Source: Pyxicephalus adspersus
Taxonomy: Eukaryota > Chordata > Amphibia > Anura > Pyxicephalidae
Reading direction: 5' to 3'
Length of the DNA stretch: 64,000 bases
NCBI RefSeq assembly: GCF_032062135.1
Contig: NC_092861.1
Location: 115,394,817-115,458,816 of the forward strand
How positions within the stretch are numbered: the first letter of the stretch is position 1; the number at the start of each line of letters is the position of its first letter. A program made the translations under genes and the position numbers. This document shows, in pieces, positions 10,583 to 25,500 of the stretch. The notes under the pieces are model-generated. The model saw only the letters and a program-made list of their open reading frames with translations, ran no database searches and had not been told where the DNA came from.

Positions 10583-13500
10583 CATACACACACACACACA
10601 CACACATATTTTTATGATTTTACTACAATTTCCATTTTTATAAGGCTATATTAATATCAACTTCTATGCTATTCATTGAATTGGGGGTATGTGTAAAACT
10701 GAATAACTTGAGAACTTTAGAGACTTACAGGATGCTGGGGGGCTCCAGGAAGAAGCTTTATTGGTTGTGGAATGGAGGCTGTAATATTACTTTCTGTAAA
10801 ACACAAGTTTAATTTTCATTATTCACTGTTCAAAAGATAACTCGACATAAAAGTCAATACAGGACATATACAAGGAGGTGCTGAAAAACTGTTGGCCTAA
10901 CCTATTTCCCAAAATCTGAGTGTCAGATGGAAACAGTGCCATTTTATTTTGTTACGTGTGGTTTTTTTTTTTTTTTTGGTCAATGAAAAGTTTGCAGCTT
11001 TGTGGATATGGAAGGATTAAATAAGGGGATGTCATAAAGTTCCTCTTCCTGCAGGAAACACCACAGGAAATCTATGAGTGTAAACAATGAGTGACAAGTA
11101 TTTGTCATATTCAAATGTAAAAAAGTAGTGTGTCAAATCATAGCATTGCTCTGAGAAGTTGCAGCAAGATCTGTTAGGCCTTTAGCAGCATCAACTAATA
11201 AAGAAGTTGATCATGTTTATGAACTAATTTTGGCAGACTGACAATTGTCAGCTAAAACAATGATATGTGTAATATATAATGTAGGTTTCATGGCTCTAGG
11301 TCATTCCCTTTCTGGTCAAGTTGAAACTTTCCAGCATTCCTAAGCATACTCAGCATGAAGCATTAGTTCATCAGTGACTTTACAAGCTTTCCAAATAGAG
11401 AACAAAAATACTAGTTGTGAAAAATAAATATTATCAACATTTACTGGTTCCTTAGAAGAAAAATGTTCTTGTTATGTATGCTATGTACTAAAATGTGTCA
11501 CAATTTGGAACATCCCAGTAAGGTTTTTTAAAAGCCTGAGGAGGTTTAATGATTCTACATGACATGCACTTAATATATACATATCGGTCCTCATACTTGG
11601 GGGTGGTGGTCTTTGTGGTGGACGTGTACGAGGCCTGTTGGGCACAGACAGTGATCTGTTTGGTGAACGGGAGCGTACTTCCCCAACATTTTCAAGTTCC
11701 AGTTCTTTCTTTAGAGCCAGTAAATCTGCATCATCTAAAAATAAACCACATTTACAGAAAAAGATCAAAATTAAATCATACTACCTAGAATTAGGAGTGT
11801 ATTTGTTTCAAAACAGATGCATAGCTGTTTTGGAATTATTTGTACCTTACCTATCAAATACCATATATACCTTTTAATTATATGGAATCTTACTCTGGGT
11901 TACCATATTACTGAAGGCCTCTACTACACAAGTGATTCTTAATGCCAAGACACAAACCACCGCTCTCTTGTAGTGTTTCCTCAGTTGCAGAGAGTGATTC
12001 TTTTTTTGTAAATTATTGCGCAATATAGTTGTGTTGCAAGCATTTGTTTATTTCAAACTTAATGAAAGCCTCAGGTTTCATGTATTGGAATTACTCCAAA
12101 AACAGAGTAAAGGAAATACGTTCTTCTAATTGTGATAAGCTAGATAGAAATAAAAGCTTTTTTAATACAAACTGGTAAGTAATTTAAAAATATTGGCAAC
12201 TAATGTTACAGAGAAGTTTGGTTTCACAATAACAAATATAAACAGTAACAACGGCTTTAACCCCCCTGACGTTCTAATTCTATCCATATTTTCATGCAAA
12301 AAGCGTTACATTGTTTTGCATGAAAATTTATTTTACATTGTAGGCTTATAATTCATAGGTATAATTTCCTGAAATATGTCCAATATTTAATACATTTAAT
12401 AATAAACTTTAAATAAAAAAAAAACACAAAAATCTGTTAAAAAGGGTGCAAATAAATAGTGAAACCTGTAATATAACTGTACAGTAGCATATATTATATA
12501 TATATATATAATTTAAAGATTTCTTTGTATTGGACTCCAATCCAATACAAAAGTATTTAAATTTCCCGCCGTGCCTCCCGCACGAATCGACGCATGCACC
12601 GATACCCCGGGGAACGTCTCTGCAGTTGCTGGGAGAAGATCAGAGAAAAAGGACGCCGCCCAAGGACCTGGACGGATGAGCAGGACGCCGGAGGACACCA
12701 AAGGAACAAGGTTAAGTGGGTTTTTATTGTTTTTAGCGAGTCGCTAAAAACACTGGGGAATACCGGTAGGGGGGTAATTTCAGAATTGTAATAATTATCA
12801 CAATGTCCCTTTTTCTTGCTTTTACCTTTAAATGAGTGAGGCTTCTTAGGACTTATAAAGGAGGAGGCTTTAGTTGATGATGATGATAATGATGAAGTGT
12901 TTGTTGCAGGCAGCTGTTCATTTCCCAGAGACAAGCCTTCACTTGCTGCTGACCTATCAGCCATTAGATACTGAGGCATAACATCATCAGAGTCATCGTC
13001 CAATATATCACCTGCAGGGACAATCCAGGAATATAAAGAAGCTTTTAGTTATACAGCAGACATTTTATAATATATGACCCAAACACACAGAAGACAGTTA
13101 TGCCTAAGGCAAAAAACACTACAAAATTCAACATAAAGAACTTGTCGCCTATTAGCATGGTGGCAGATGACTTCTTGTTTGCCCCGTCACTGGCCTGTGT
13201 GGTCATTTCCACTGCACTGGAGTGGGGATGTAGACTGATTGTAAGCGGGAATCATTGTTTGGAAGGAGGATGATATTTTCTAACCTAATAAAATTTTCAA
13301 ATGTAGAATTTTGTGGTGTTGGTGTTAGAAAGTACCCTATTTTCACTAACACGCAAGAAAATTATAATTGGAAGATAAAATTACCAAAGGAATCGAGAGC
13401 CCTCAGCAAAGAAATTGAAGAATTGAAAAGAGTTTTCAGACCAGCCATTAGGTTATAGAGCAGGAATGATTTCCTCATGCCAGTGATCCGCTGCCTCAGA

Positions 13501-16500
13501 GGTAGTACAAGTAGAATTTACCTACAGCAGCCTAGTACTTCTAGTAGTTCATTTCTAGAAATTTTTTTTTGTTTATCATTTTCAACCCTGGGCACATTCA
13601 CCTGATTTGATGACACCTTCTGTCAAGAAGGACATAGCTTTCCTAACAGCATGTGAACGCAGACAAAAATATTAAAAGGAAACTATAAAAGTTTTCAATC
13701 AATTTTTTTATTTAAGGTGCCATCTTAAGTGTTGGCTCTTTTATATCTGATTCACCTCTAAGTCGAAGTAAAATTTGCTGTACAAAAAAAAAAAAAACAG
13801 TTATTTCCTGACAAAAGGTAGAGTGCAAAATGGCGGACAGATAACTATGGCTTGTCTAAAAAGAGTTGAGTTTTCTTTGATAAAATCAGTGGTTCATTTT
13901 GTCCAAATGGCAAAAAATTAAGTGGGCCCAAAGGGTAAATAAGCAGGTCACCAAAATTTGCAATTAAATAAGCTTGTTTTTAATTTACAAGATGGAAATT
14001 TTAACATTTCTCCATAACATTGACTACAATTTTAAAGAGAAACTAAGGACACAGTCTTTAAAACAAAAAAAAGCACAAATATACATATTAAGTATATTCA
14101 CTCTGTAAAAAATGTAGGATTTCTAGAAAGCAGCTTGAAGCTTGTTAGAAGTTGTGTTGGCTGCTGGATTGGATTCTCTTCAGACTTGGATTATGCAATG
14201 CATGTATGTACAAGTCCTAACATCATTTATACCACTATGCACTATAAGAATTTGCATACAAATGTACACATAGGAATATAAAAGTCTGATATGTACAGTA
14301 TATATTTTATATTTCCTTGCCATAAGATAAAAGTCACAAATGGGTATAAAGTGCAGGGCAACTATAGTCCCTGTGACACAATGTCAGGAACCCCTTACCC
14401 TCCCTTCACCTGCTGTTGGAACAGCACTTCAGTATTTCGCAGCATGTACTTCCATGTTCCAACATTCACCAGAAGATCTCTCTCTTTAGATCTCTGGCAT
14501 TAATCTATACCTGTACCTAGCTGTTGGAAAGATATATATATACCCACCTTGTTTACTAGCTGGGTCACTTAGCATTACACAGTATTTATATAGCACCAAC
14601 ATATTACGCAGCTCTGTACAAAGTCCATAGTAATGTACTAGCATTCAACCTGTTTTGCTGCTAGAACTATCTGGTTTAATGTAGTCTCTCCCCGGCCAGT
14701 CTCCTGTCTATGTCAAACTGACATGACCTTCACTGGGCATCACTGGGCACCATTTCTCTGGCCTCATTAGTACTAAGTGGCTTAGACATGCTATGAAACT
14801 TGCTCAAGGTAACAAGGAACAAGTCCAGTTAAATATGGCTAACTTAGTACTAATAACATTAAATAATGGCACATGTTTTATTCAGACCTAGTAGGGAAAA
14901 AATATGAATTTACTCAACAATAAGGAAAACATTACAGAATCAACCCAGAAATTTAATGTAGTACTTTTAGTGAATTTAATTATTTTTTTTAGACCATAGA
15001 CTTCAGTAAACAGACCAATTTAGACCAAGTTTGTTTTCGAAATGCAAATTACCAGGTGATTCGATAATATCTTCCTTATTGTTGAGTGATTCTATATTTT
15101 TTTTTTACCCTACTTAGACTTAATAAGAATGCACTACTTAATTAATTTCATTGAATGTAATTTCAATTTTTTTAAGGTATGCTTTTCAATGCCAAAAAGA
15201 ATAGTGATTCTTTAATTTGTGCCAGAGGCTATAGATACACCATGGTCTGGAAGAATGGGATCCTTGACAGACAAGCTTAATTATTGTATTTTACTATCAT
15301 CTGCACTTTGTAAATGTCTGTGCTACAGTCATTACATTTATTATTTAAAAAAAAAAAAAACAGAAAATAATCTATTCTTCCGCAATAAGAATGTTGAAAA
15401 ACCATACCTGTAGAAGGGAAACAATAATGAAAATTAGGTTTAAAGAAACGCAAGCAAATGTATTATTACCCTCTGATTCATAGTCTAGACTTGAAAAATC
15501 AAAATTTTCCTCCAGAAGACAGGAGTTGGCATTGGGTGACAGCAGTACCACACTGTCTCTGTTTCGAGCAATTTCTTCCTGTAGACCCTGCAACCAATCT
15601 TTTGTCTTTGGCCTTATTTTTACTGTTTTCCCATGCACCTGGAAAAAAAAGGATTTAAGCTACATCACAATACAAAGCATACAAAATGTGAAAGCACAAC
15701 AATTTTCCAGTGACTGCTTTATGGGCAGCAAAGTGAGACTGCCCTCATACTGTCCTTTGTGCACTAATTAGACATATTTATCTTCACTATGGACCTGAAA
15801 CTAAAACTGAACTTTATACCACTTTATATTTCAATGTTTTTTTAAATAAATTTTAACAAAGAGGACAGTATACAAGTCGTAAACAAAGCCCGACAAATAG
15901 CTTCAATAACAGTTCAACTATTTCGATCAGACCAGTGTGGTGCAAGTAGAACCTTGTTGAGAAAACTTCAAAAGAACTCCTAAGCAGCTTACAAGACCTG
16001 AATCATGTTTAATATACCTTTAAAACAACAAATACAAAACAGACACAACAGGACCAGACCAAAACAGACAACTTTATACCACTTAATTGAAAAAATATAT
16101 AAATCGTGTATTTAAGCCAAAACCTTTTGTCCCCCAAAGTATAGAAAAGAAAATGACCCCTCTTAGCTTTCTTTTTGCTGATTGCCTTGTCAGGGAAACT
16201 CCTTTCACTTCACTTTTTTCACCTTTTCAGAACAGAAAATAAGAGAAAAATTCCTCAAGGGAAAAATCCCCTTTTATAGTTGTCATTAAAACCACTGTCC
16301 CCAATATATAAATTCTTGCTGACCATCCCATTGCTGTGACAGCTTTCCTTGTTGCAAACAATGATCACTAAGGTAAATAGAGATTAAATCCCCACCATGC
16401 AAGGTTTTGTCCTTGCATACTTTAAAATATTAATAAAATCCTGTCCGTGTCTATGTCTCAGATTTGTAAAGAAGGGTATGATGGAATCTATTTTTTTTTT

Positions 16501-19500
16501 ATTATACCACCACCCACTCTGTTTGGAAATGCTACTATAAAGAAGGATCTGTATAAGTACTGCACAGGTTTACTTTGTGAATACTGCACATTTACATAAT
16601 TGCAGACAGGAGACATCAAGCAACAATACAGGATGATGTTAATGTATGAAATGGTACAATTTTTTCTTTATTACTACTATAAATTGCTATACAAAGTTGA
16701 ATTGCTATGCCTCTGTATTTTTGTGGAAACGCCAAGAAACACAAAAATCAGGCATAATGAAATCTAAGTTACTTTGGCCTATTCAGTAGCTACTGTAAAT
16801 TCTAAAAGAAAAAAACATTTATGTTGAAATCTTTTTCATAGTTATTGTGGTATAAATGCTGTTACTGGTTGAAGTTTACAATTTACCTTCAGACCATCTA
16901 GATCAAGAACACTTAAAGCAGTCCTGCTGTCTGCAAACGTGACCATCATTTGGCCTCCAATTAACCTGTTAAATAACGAAAAAAGTAAAGTATGTAATCA
17001 CAGATTACCAAAATGACAATATATAATTTACATGATACATTACTGAATTATTATAGCGCGATTTGTATGTACCATTATGACAGATTTTGTGAAAATGTTA
17101 TGTCTAGTTTAATTTTTATTTTATGTATTGTGTTATTTATACAAAATTTTGCAAGTAAACATTTCATTCAGGGTGCATCCAAGCTTTCGTATTTAAAGTG
17201 CACATATGCCTGCCTAATAGGAATGCCCAGTAATAAAGCTGTGATCAAAATAAATCATGATCAATATCTCCCCGTTAATGATCGGTTACCAAGATTACTG
17301 CCGAACACCACTGGATAGCAACCAGATTTCAAATCATCTTTTAGGGGCTTTGGACTTTGTTCAGAGCTCCATAATATGTCGGCACTATATAAATACAAGT
17401 TAATGATATAAGTCCACTGCACTTTTTGACTAACTCTGCAGGCTAGAGAACTATGTGGCACTATCCATAGAAGACAGGTGAGGTGGGCCCTCTTCTGATG
17501 AAGATTTTTATTGTATGTTATGCTAGACTTTAATAATGCTTTAACAGATAATCAAGAAGTATATTATAGAGGAAGGAACAAGGATCATGGTCAAAAGCAG
17601 AGGTGGTAGATTGCTCACATGCCAAGTCAAACTTAAGAGGAGTCTTGAAGGATTGGGGGGGGGGGGGGATGTAAAAGGTATGAAAGAGATTTTTAATTAT
17701 TTGGGGGGGAGCACATAGCACAGACTCAAAGTGGAAATCATATCATCATATTTTTAGCATTAATGGAAAAATGTTTTTTTTTTTTTTTTTTTTTTACGGG
17801 AGATCCCCTCCCCTTTAGTCTTTACTGCTATGAAAAAGACTGAAGGAAAAACCCGCAGCCTTCTGGGATATTTGCGTTACATATCCCAGGAGGCTGTAGA
17901 CTGCTACACATGCACAGGACTGGCCATGCTTCATCAAGGGGCTTTCCTGTAATGTAAAAAAAAAATGCTCAATCTCTACATGCGAAGTGCAAGAAGGGGA
18001 AAGAAGAGGGAGCTGAGAAGAGTACGACTTGCTGGGCTCGGTTTGTGAATGGAAAGACTGGTAAAAGGTAAGTGATATTTTTTTTTTTTTTGATAGTTCT
18101 GCTTCAAGGAAGAAAGTTACTTTACAATGATCTGTGCTGAATATAAACCATTAGATTTCAATTTTGGCCCTATTATCTAATTGTATTCCCTAGATGTTAA
18201 ATATTTTTATTAATACAATAAAATGGCATTTTTTCACCCAGCCTTTTTATTTTATGAAGCAGCTGAACCTTATTAAACAGTAAAGAACCTATTTCTTTTC
18301 ATGTTTTTTTTTTTTTTTTTGCTGTCCTCACCGTACAAGTATAACAGTGCCGAAAGTCTGAAATGTCTGCACAAGTTCTGTGCTAATGTCTTCTGGGAAT
18401 TCTGCTTTGTCCTCAGCTGTTGGTGAGTCAATGTGAACTTCCACGGTGGCATCAAGAGGTCCCTGAGATGAGGAGATTTCCTGGAATACTCTCTCTCTGG
18501 AATTTACCTCAACCTCCTGAACTTCCACTTCCACAATGGCCAGCACAGGTCTGTGAAAGAGAGATTGCATAAAGATTACTACATAAGGTACACAACTATT
18601 GTTCTATAAACCAACATCACAGAACAGGAAAAAACACTTTTTTGCTTAACATTTTATTATCCATTTTTCACCATCCATCTCGTTCGACTCACAAACATAT
18701 TACTACACACAGAAATATAGCATAATAAAGCATTCACTTCTATATCTATTTACTGAATCAACAGACAGATGCAACAAAAATTATGCAAATCCCTTGACAG
18801 CTGACATACTTGAAAGCTGACATACTGTATATCTATGACATCTAAATGTACATATGAAACATTGCATTATTCTGGACCTTGAGATCTAGCGTGCAAGGTT
18901 AACATCTTAGTCAGCGTTTGTCCTGCTTTGGCTTAGGATTTCTCTGGCCACTCTAGTTTCTTCCCACATGCCAAAGACATGAATTTTGAAACGGCATACA
19001 ACTTTGGTAGCGTCCTTAAACTGCAAGCTCATTTGGGGGACATGAACCTTCATGCTTTTTAATTCCTATTACTGCTGTCACAGGGGGGCTGACAGACCCC
19101 TCTCACATGAAGTCTATAGACAAGAAGTCTAAGCAAGACCCATAAAATGCCTTACTGCCTTTAAGGATAACTGCACCTTTGTAATAATTAAAACATTATT
19201 GTCACAAATAGTGACTGGCAGGACTATATATCTCTCCATCATTTTATTAATTAAATTATCACATTTCCATCCCATTTTTATTCTTTTTGTCATTGCCATT
19301 TTATGCTGCCCCTCATTTTCTAATATGGGTTTGCCAGTATTGCAAGCCTATGTGCCCAAACATACGTTCAAAGATGCAAATAAATCTGGCTAGCAGAAAG
19401 ATCTGCCCAGCAAGAATCCTAACTGTCAAGCCCCTTGCAGACTTGCAGTAAACCACATGCCAGAAGGAGTCATTGGGAACCACTTTGTGCAAGTGTTAGC

Positions 19501-22500
19501 AGCATTTACATTGTGGTTGCAGAGGGGTTGCTAGTCTTGGAAGCTGTTTTAGCCATTTGTACATGTTTTAGGCAAACTGGACTGCTGTAACTGGCTGTTC
19601 AGAAAACTAACATTTAAAATTAATTCTGAATAACTTTCTCTCCTGCGGACATCAAAATGATAAAGCTCAGGTACAGAACTCTATGTATAATTTGTATTGT
19701 TTATAACCACTCCCAAGGTACACTTATCTTTTAGGTCTATGTGCAAAATGGTAAAACGTGCAGACATTGAACTTTGTGTGGTGGAACATGAGTGGGTATA
19801 TTTTACATTTTGTGTGGGCACCTAGATACCATCCCGATCAAATTTATAGGTCACTACAATGCAAGGAGTCCCACACATTGTCACATTATTTTCCCAACTG
19901 TAAAAAAACAAACTAAAAATCCACTTTAAAATGACCATGGTGAGTCAAGTAACTCTAAGATACAGCATAGAAGATGGATACAGAGTTCAGCTTTTGCACA
20001 AAACTGCATAATTTAAAGATGGTTATACTGGAGCATACTATCACATATTTTTGATTCTGTTCCTATAATAGAGTTTTGCAAAAATAAGCTAATGGAAAAG
20101 ATGTGCAAAATAATTATCGCTGCACTGTTTTCTCAGGCAATAACTATTTCATAGAGATTTGTATTGAGATGTATTGTTCAGAAGCTCCCCAGTGTATAAC
20201 CTGTCATGCAGTTACATAAAACTTGTTTACAATGAACTACAATACACAAACTTTCCACCTGATGACTAACACCAGAAGAGATGATGCAGCTAATGGCACA
20301 CTAATGGTGTAAAGCACTGCAGCGTATATATTGTGCTATAAAATGATAATTATCATTGCAGATACAAAAGGAGGAAAAACAGTTTTAGTTCAACATTAAA
20401 ATCGTGAAGCCCTTTCAGCTTAAGGTTCTACAACATAGCAATTTATATATACCCTATTTATTTAGTAATACTCTTGCCATACTGTACAATAGCTATTATG
20501 AAGCAAAAGCTAGAAAACAATAGGATATTTTTGGAGTTTTATAGGCAATATTGAAAAGGAAAAAGAAATACAAACCCACAGCACTTGTATGTACAAATCT
20601 CTTAGCATGCAGTATTCCTGCTGTTATCCTTTATTGTTATATGTTACAAAAATGTAATACATCTAATGCATGCTTCAATTAATGGTGTTAAGCCTAAGTA
20701 TATATTTTATTGTATTACATGTTTAAAAACTAAAAATAACACTTTTTTTACAATAAGCCTGGTCGATTAAAGCACAGGTAGGAAGTCATCTATATGAAAC
20801 AATAGCTTGCATTCAGCAGTACAGTGGAGAATGCACAATGTGCACAAGGATGGGCACTTTAAGATAAAATGTTGTACCTAATATCTTGAATTGGCAAAGC
20901 ACATGTTTTCTTTGACTTTTATCAGTTTAAACAACAAAATGCGGCACAATAAGATCTGCCTGTCTAAAGCTGCATACACACCTGCAATTTTTCTCGTTGG
21001 AAAGGATCTTTCACGATCCTTTCCAACGAGAAAAGACTGCACGATGCATGAACGATGCTGTACATACAGCACCGTTCATGCTCTATGGAGAGGGGAGGGG
21101 GAGAGCGACGGAGCGGCACCCTGCTGCGCGCTCTCCCCTTCCCTTTCATTAGGATCGGTCGTCGTCCATGGATCCGCCAGGACGGTCGTCGGACGATGGG
21201 CGACGACCGACTGTACACACGGCAGATTTTCGCCCGATAATTGGCCGATACCGATTATCGGGCGAGAAAAATTTGCCGTGTGTACGCAGCTTAAGACGAC
21301 TTCACTTTTTTCTTTGGCTTGTATAGCAGAGGGTGCAGCAAGCATTGTTGAAACCTTTTGTTGAGGAGGTTAAGAACGGACCTTAATATCTGAGCTGATT
21401 ATCACTTTAACCAAATTGCTAGCAGACTTCAGACAGATTATCTAAAATAACATCCTCAAACTATGTTTTCTGTAAAGGCTTAAGCAAAGCTGGTTGAAGC
21501 TTGCTAAAAGCATTACTAATGATTTGAAAACACTTGCTGGGCTCCTATACATGCTGAACCCCATGTAAACGAGGACCTAGAGTAACAACAAGCAGTCTTT
21601 GACTCACTGACAAAGACCTCCCTTTTTACAAATAGAAAAAGGTGAAAGATCAATTCCAGGAGATCAATTTTTTTAAACAATACTGTACATAAAAGTCTTT
21701 TAATGACTGAATGAGTCATATCACAGAAAAATCCACCCATGCACTGCCAGTCTAAGTACCACACTATAAAACAAAATCCAGAGTAAACACGAATCAGTCC
21801 CTCTATTTTTAATATAGTTTCTCTGCAGACTACATATAAATAGGCACAAACTTGTTTTAAATGTGGAATAATGGTCCACCAAGAGAGCAATCTATCTATG
21901 CCTTGTTTTAAATGTGATCATATAAAGCAGCGGTCCTACAAAAATGAATCCATAGCCGATAAGTACCTGTGATCAGAAGCGGGAATCTCTGCTCTACCAT
22001 AATACATCAAAGCTCCAGGAGTCCATGTGTGCTTTATTCTACTGTTGAAATCCAAATCATTGTCTAGAAGATTAATGTCTCCAGCTATATGTGGATTATG
22101 AACACATGTAATACAAGATGTTAAGGCATTATGGTTAGTAAAAATTACTTTGAACAAGCATTTTATCATTGCGTCAGGAAAGCAGGTTTACCCCCTTGTT
22201 TTACAAGCGATACTAATGAAAATAAAAAAAAAAAGTAAATCTGGACTCCAGACAAATGGATTCACATCCTATATACAGTTAGGTTCATAAATATTTGGAC
22301 TGAGACAACTTTTTTCTAATTTTGGTTCTGTACATTACCCGTAATAATTTTAAATGAAACAACTCGGATGCAGTTGAACTGCAGACTTTCATCTTTTATT
22401 TAGTGGGTTGAACAAAAAGATTGCATAAAAATGTGAGGAACTAAAACTTTTTTTTTTTTTTTTTTTTACACAATCACTTCAGTTCAGGGGCTCAGAAGTA

Positions 22501-25500
22501 AATGGAGAATTGATTCAAAGGCTATTTCATGGGCTGGTGTGGGCGATTCCTTTGTAATGTCATTATCAATTAGGCAGATAAAAGGCCTGGAGACAACCAT
22601 CTTTAAGCTGCAAAAACAGAAAAAACTATCCGAGAAATTGCTACAATATTAGGAGTGGCAAAATCTACAGTTTGGTACATAATGAGAAAGAACCAAAGCA
22701 CTGGTGAACTCAGCAACGCCAAAAGACCTGGACATCCACGGAAGACACAGTGGTGGATGATAGCAGAATTATTTACATGGTGAAGAGAAACCCCTTCACA
22801 ACAGCCAACCAAGTGAACAACACTCTCCAGGAGGTAGGCATATCGATATCCAAGTCTACCATAAAGAGAAGACTGCATGAAAGTAAATACAGAGGGAGCA
22901 CTGCAAGGTGCAAGCCACCCATAAGCCTCAAGAATAGAAAGTTTAGATTGGACTTTGCTCAAAAACATCTAAAAAAGCCAGCACAGTTCTGGAAAAACAT
23001 TCTTTGGACAGATGAAACCAAGATCAACCTATACCAGAATAATGGCAAGAAAAAAGTATGGAGAAGGAACAGCTCATGATCCAAAGCATAGCACATCATC
23101 TGTAAAACATGGTGGAGGCTTGGGCGTGCATTGCTTTAGTTTCAGCTTTTTAATATGTCCAATTAGTTTTGAGCCCCTGAAATGAGGTGATTATGTAAAA
23201 GAAAGGCTTTAGTTCCTCACATTTTTATGCAATCGGTTTGTTCAACCCACTGAATTAAAGCTGAAAGTCTGTAGTTCAACTGTATCTGAGTTGTTTCATT
23301 TAAAATTATTTGTGGTAATGTACAGAACCAAAATGAGAAAAAAGTTGTCTCTGTCCAAATATTTATGGGCCTAACTGTATATAGCTTTTTTTCATTACCT
23401 CCAAATTGGTTTAGATTTCTGTCTATCCAGTTCTGAGGTATATACAGTTCCGCCAGTAGTAGTTTTCTCTACTGCAGATATACAAAACAGATGTTTCCCA
23501 ATTATTGTCATCTCTCTGCGCTCCCCTCCTTTTTTAGCAAGTTTCTTGCCAGTATATATACGGGACATATGATAGTTCCCCAATGTATATACCAATGAAT
23601 AAAAATGTATTCATTGGTGCTCTTTATGTGTGCCCAGGATTTTTAATATAAAAAAAATCTGAGATTTGAGATTTTATTGTCTTTAAGCTCTATTAGAAAA
23701 AGAAATAAAGCTGAACATACCATTTATGAATCCCTGCCCCTGTGACAACTGCACCCTATTTTTTTTACAAGTATCACAGGAACAAGAACGTAGTGGAAAA
23801 ATATGTACATAATGTTATTTAATCCCAATGCTTTCCTACCCTTTTGACAACTGCCCCTTTCTAACATTTTTTTCACAGTTGCCAATATTTTCCTATCCAG
23901 ATAACACCCACACCCTCATGTCTTATATGGGCATTAGAGAAAATTTGGGAAAATATTACCAATGGGTTTACAGACAGAAAAAAAACAGACACAAATTATC
24001 TACTTCAGTAAAAAGAACCTTTACATATTTTGGCGTACCATGCTTTGATATACATGCAAATAGGACAATGTGACATGTTTGTTGTAAAGCCATGTGCTAT
24101 TTTCTCTGCATTGACCACCCAATCCCATTGTTTAAAACATTCCTAATTTTTATTATCTGGATTTGTTTGATCAGTTTACAGTACCTGATTTCTCAAATGG
24201 TAATTTCTTTCTCCACCACAATACTCTGTCTGTCCATGCTGGCGTTCTACACTTTTCACTGGTGTCATAAGCCTCTGATCCAATATCATACTTGTAGGTT
24301 GGTCCAAAGTGGATAGTACCTTCATAGAAGTCTTTAAATATCTATAGAAAAATGATATTCCTTTGCTGATTGCATGATTTACTAAAGGTATAGCATGAAG
24401 CATGTATAATTGTGGTCATACTATAAAAACAGAGAAAACTGACACAAAAAGGGTTGGCATAGCTGCCAAGGTTTTTATTTTTTTTATAAAAATGTACAGA
24501 CTTGAAGCTTTACACAAAAGAATATAAATAATGAATATTTCCTTTGCAATGTCAACTGCTGAGATTTTTGATCTGTTATTATGGTAAATTATACCTTTTT
24601 AGCACATTGTGATACTTACAAACTTCTCTTAAAGCACTGCATCCATTAACTTAGAATGATACTTAATGTCTTATTACTCATCTGAATGACAATCCAATGA
24701 AGCTACATCAACTGATAAAAACAATTACATTTTGGAGTCTGTGGGAACATTTTTCTATTGGCAGTAACAGAAAAAGCATTAGCTGGTTACAGACAAACAA
24801 CCCTAAGATTTGTCCAACTTCAATAATTTCAGTGTTTTGCCAATTAAACGCCTCTGATAAATGTACACAGTAGTAGACTTCTGGATATCTGCATGCATAT
24901 GTGCATTGATTTGCTGCCATTTGATTGGCTGATCAGATATTTAGTTTAACAAGCAATTGAGCAGGTGTGCCTACTAGTGGCTGGTGAGAGTATAAGCAAA
25001 ACCGTACAAAAATCTCAGGGCTCCATTTACAATGTTCAAGACTGGAAACTTTGAAAACAGATCATTTTTTCTAATTTAAATGTGTGAATGTTGGATGAAA
25101 GTTGTGTAATCTTAAATATAAAAAAAAAATTAAAATTATTTTGAACTATGTACACACCTTTCCATTGGCTTTTTGAATCTGAAGCTGATCAAATTCAAGT
25201 AATTTCTTCCAATCTTGGCGTTTAATAAAATAGAACACTTCCTCGTATGTAAGGTCCAATCGATAATTAAAATCTCCACACCAAAATATGTAATCATGTG
25301 AAAAAACATTTCTTCCCTTGAATAAGAAACAAACAGGAAAAAGAATAAGTATAATTTTATGATATAAGCAACTCTCACTTCAGGGACTAATCACTATAAG
25401 AATTGGGAATTAGTTGCTAGTTAGACTAAGCACATCTAAGCCACACAGTATATATTATTTGCAGCAGGGCTGCTTTATGGCACTTTAATTAGCCTTTAAT

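Noticed and set aside
20891..21364. 157-codon plus-strand open frame
   Set aside because: It lies over a TTAA MITE with hairpins. CpG-rich repeat sequence keeps several frames open on both strands.
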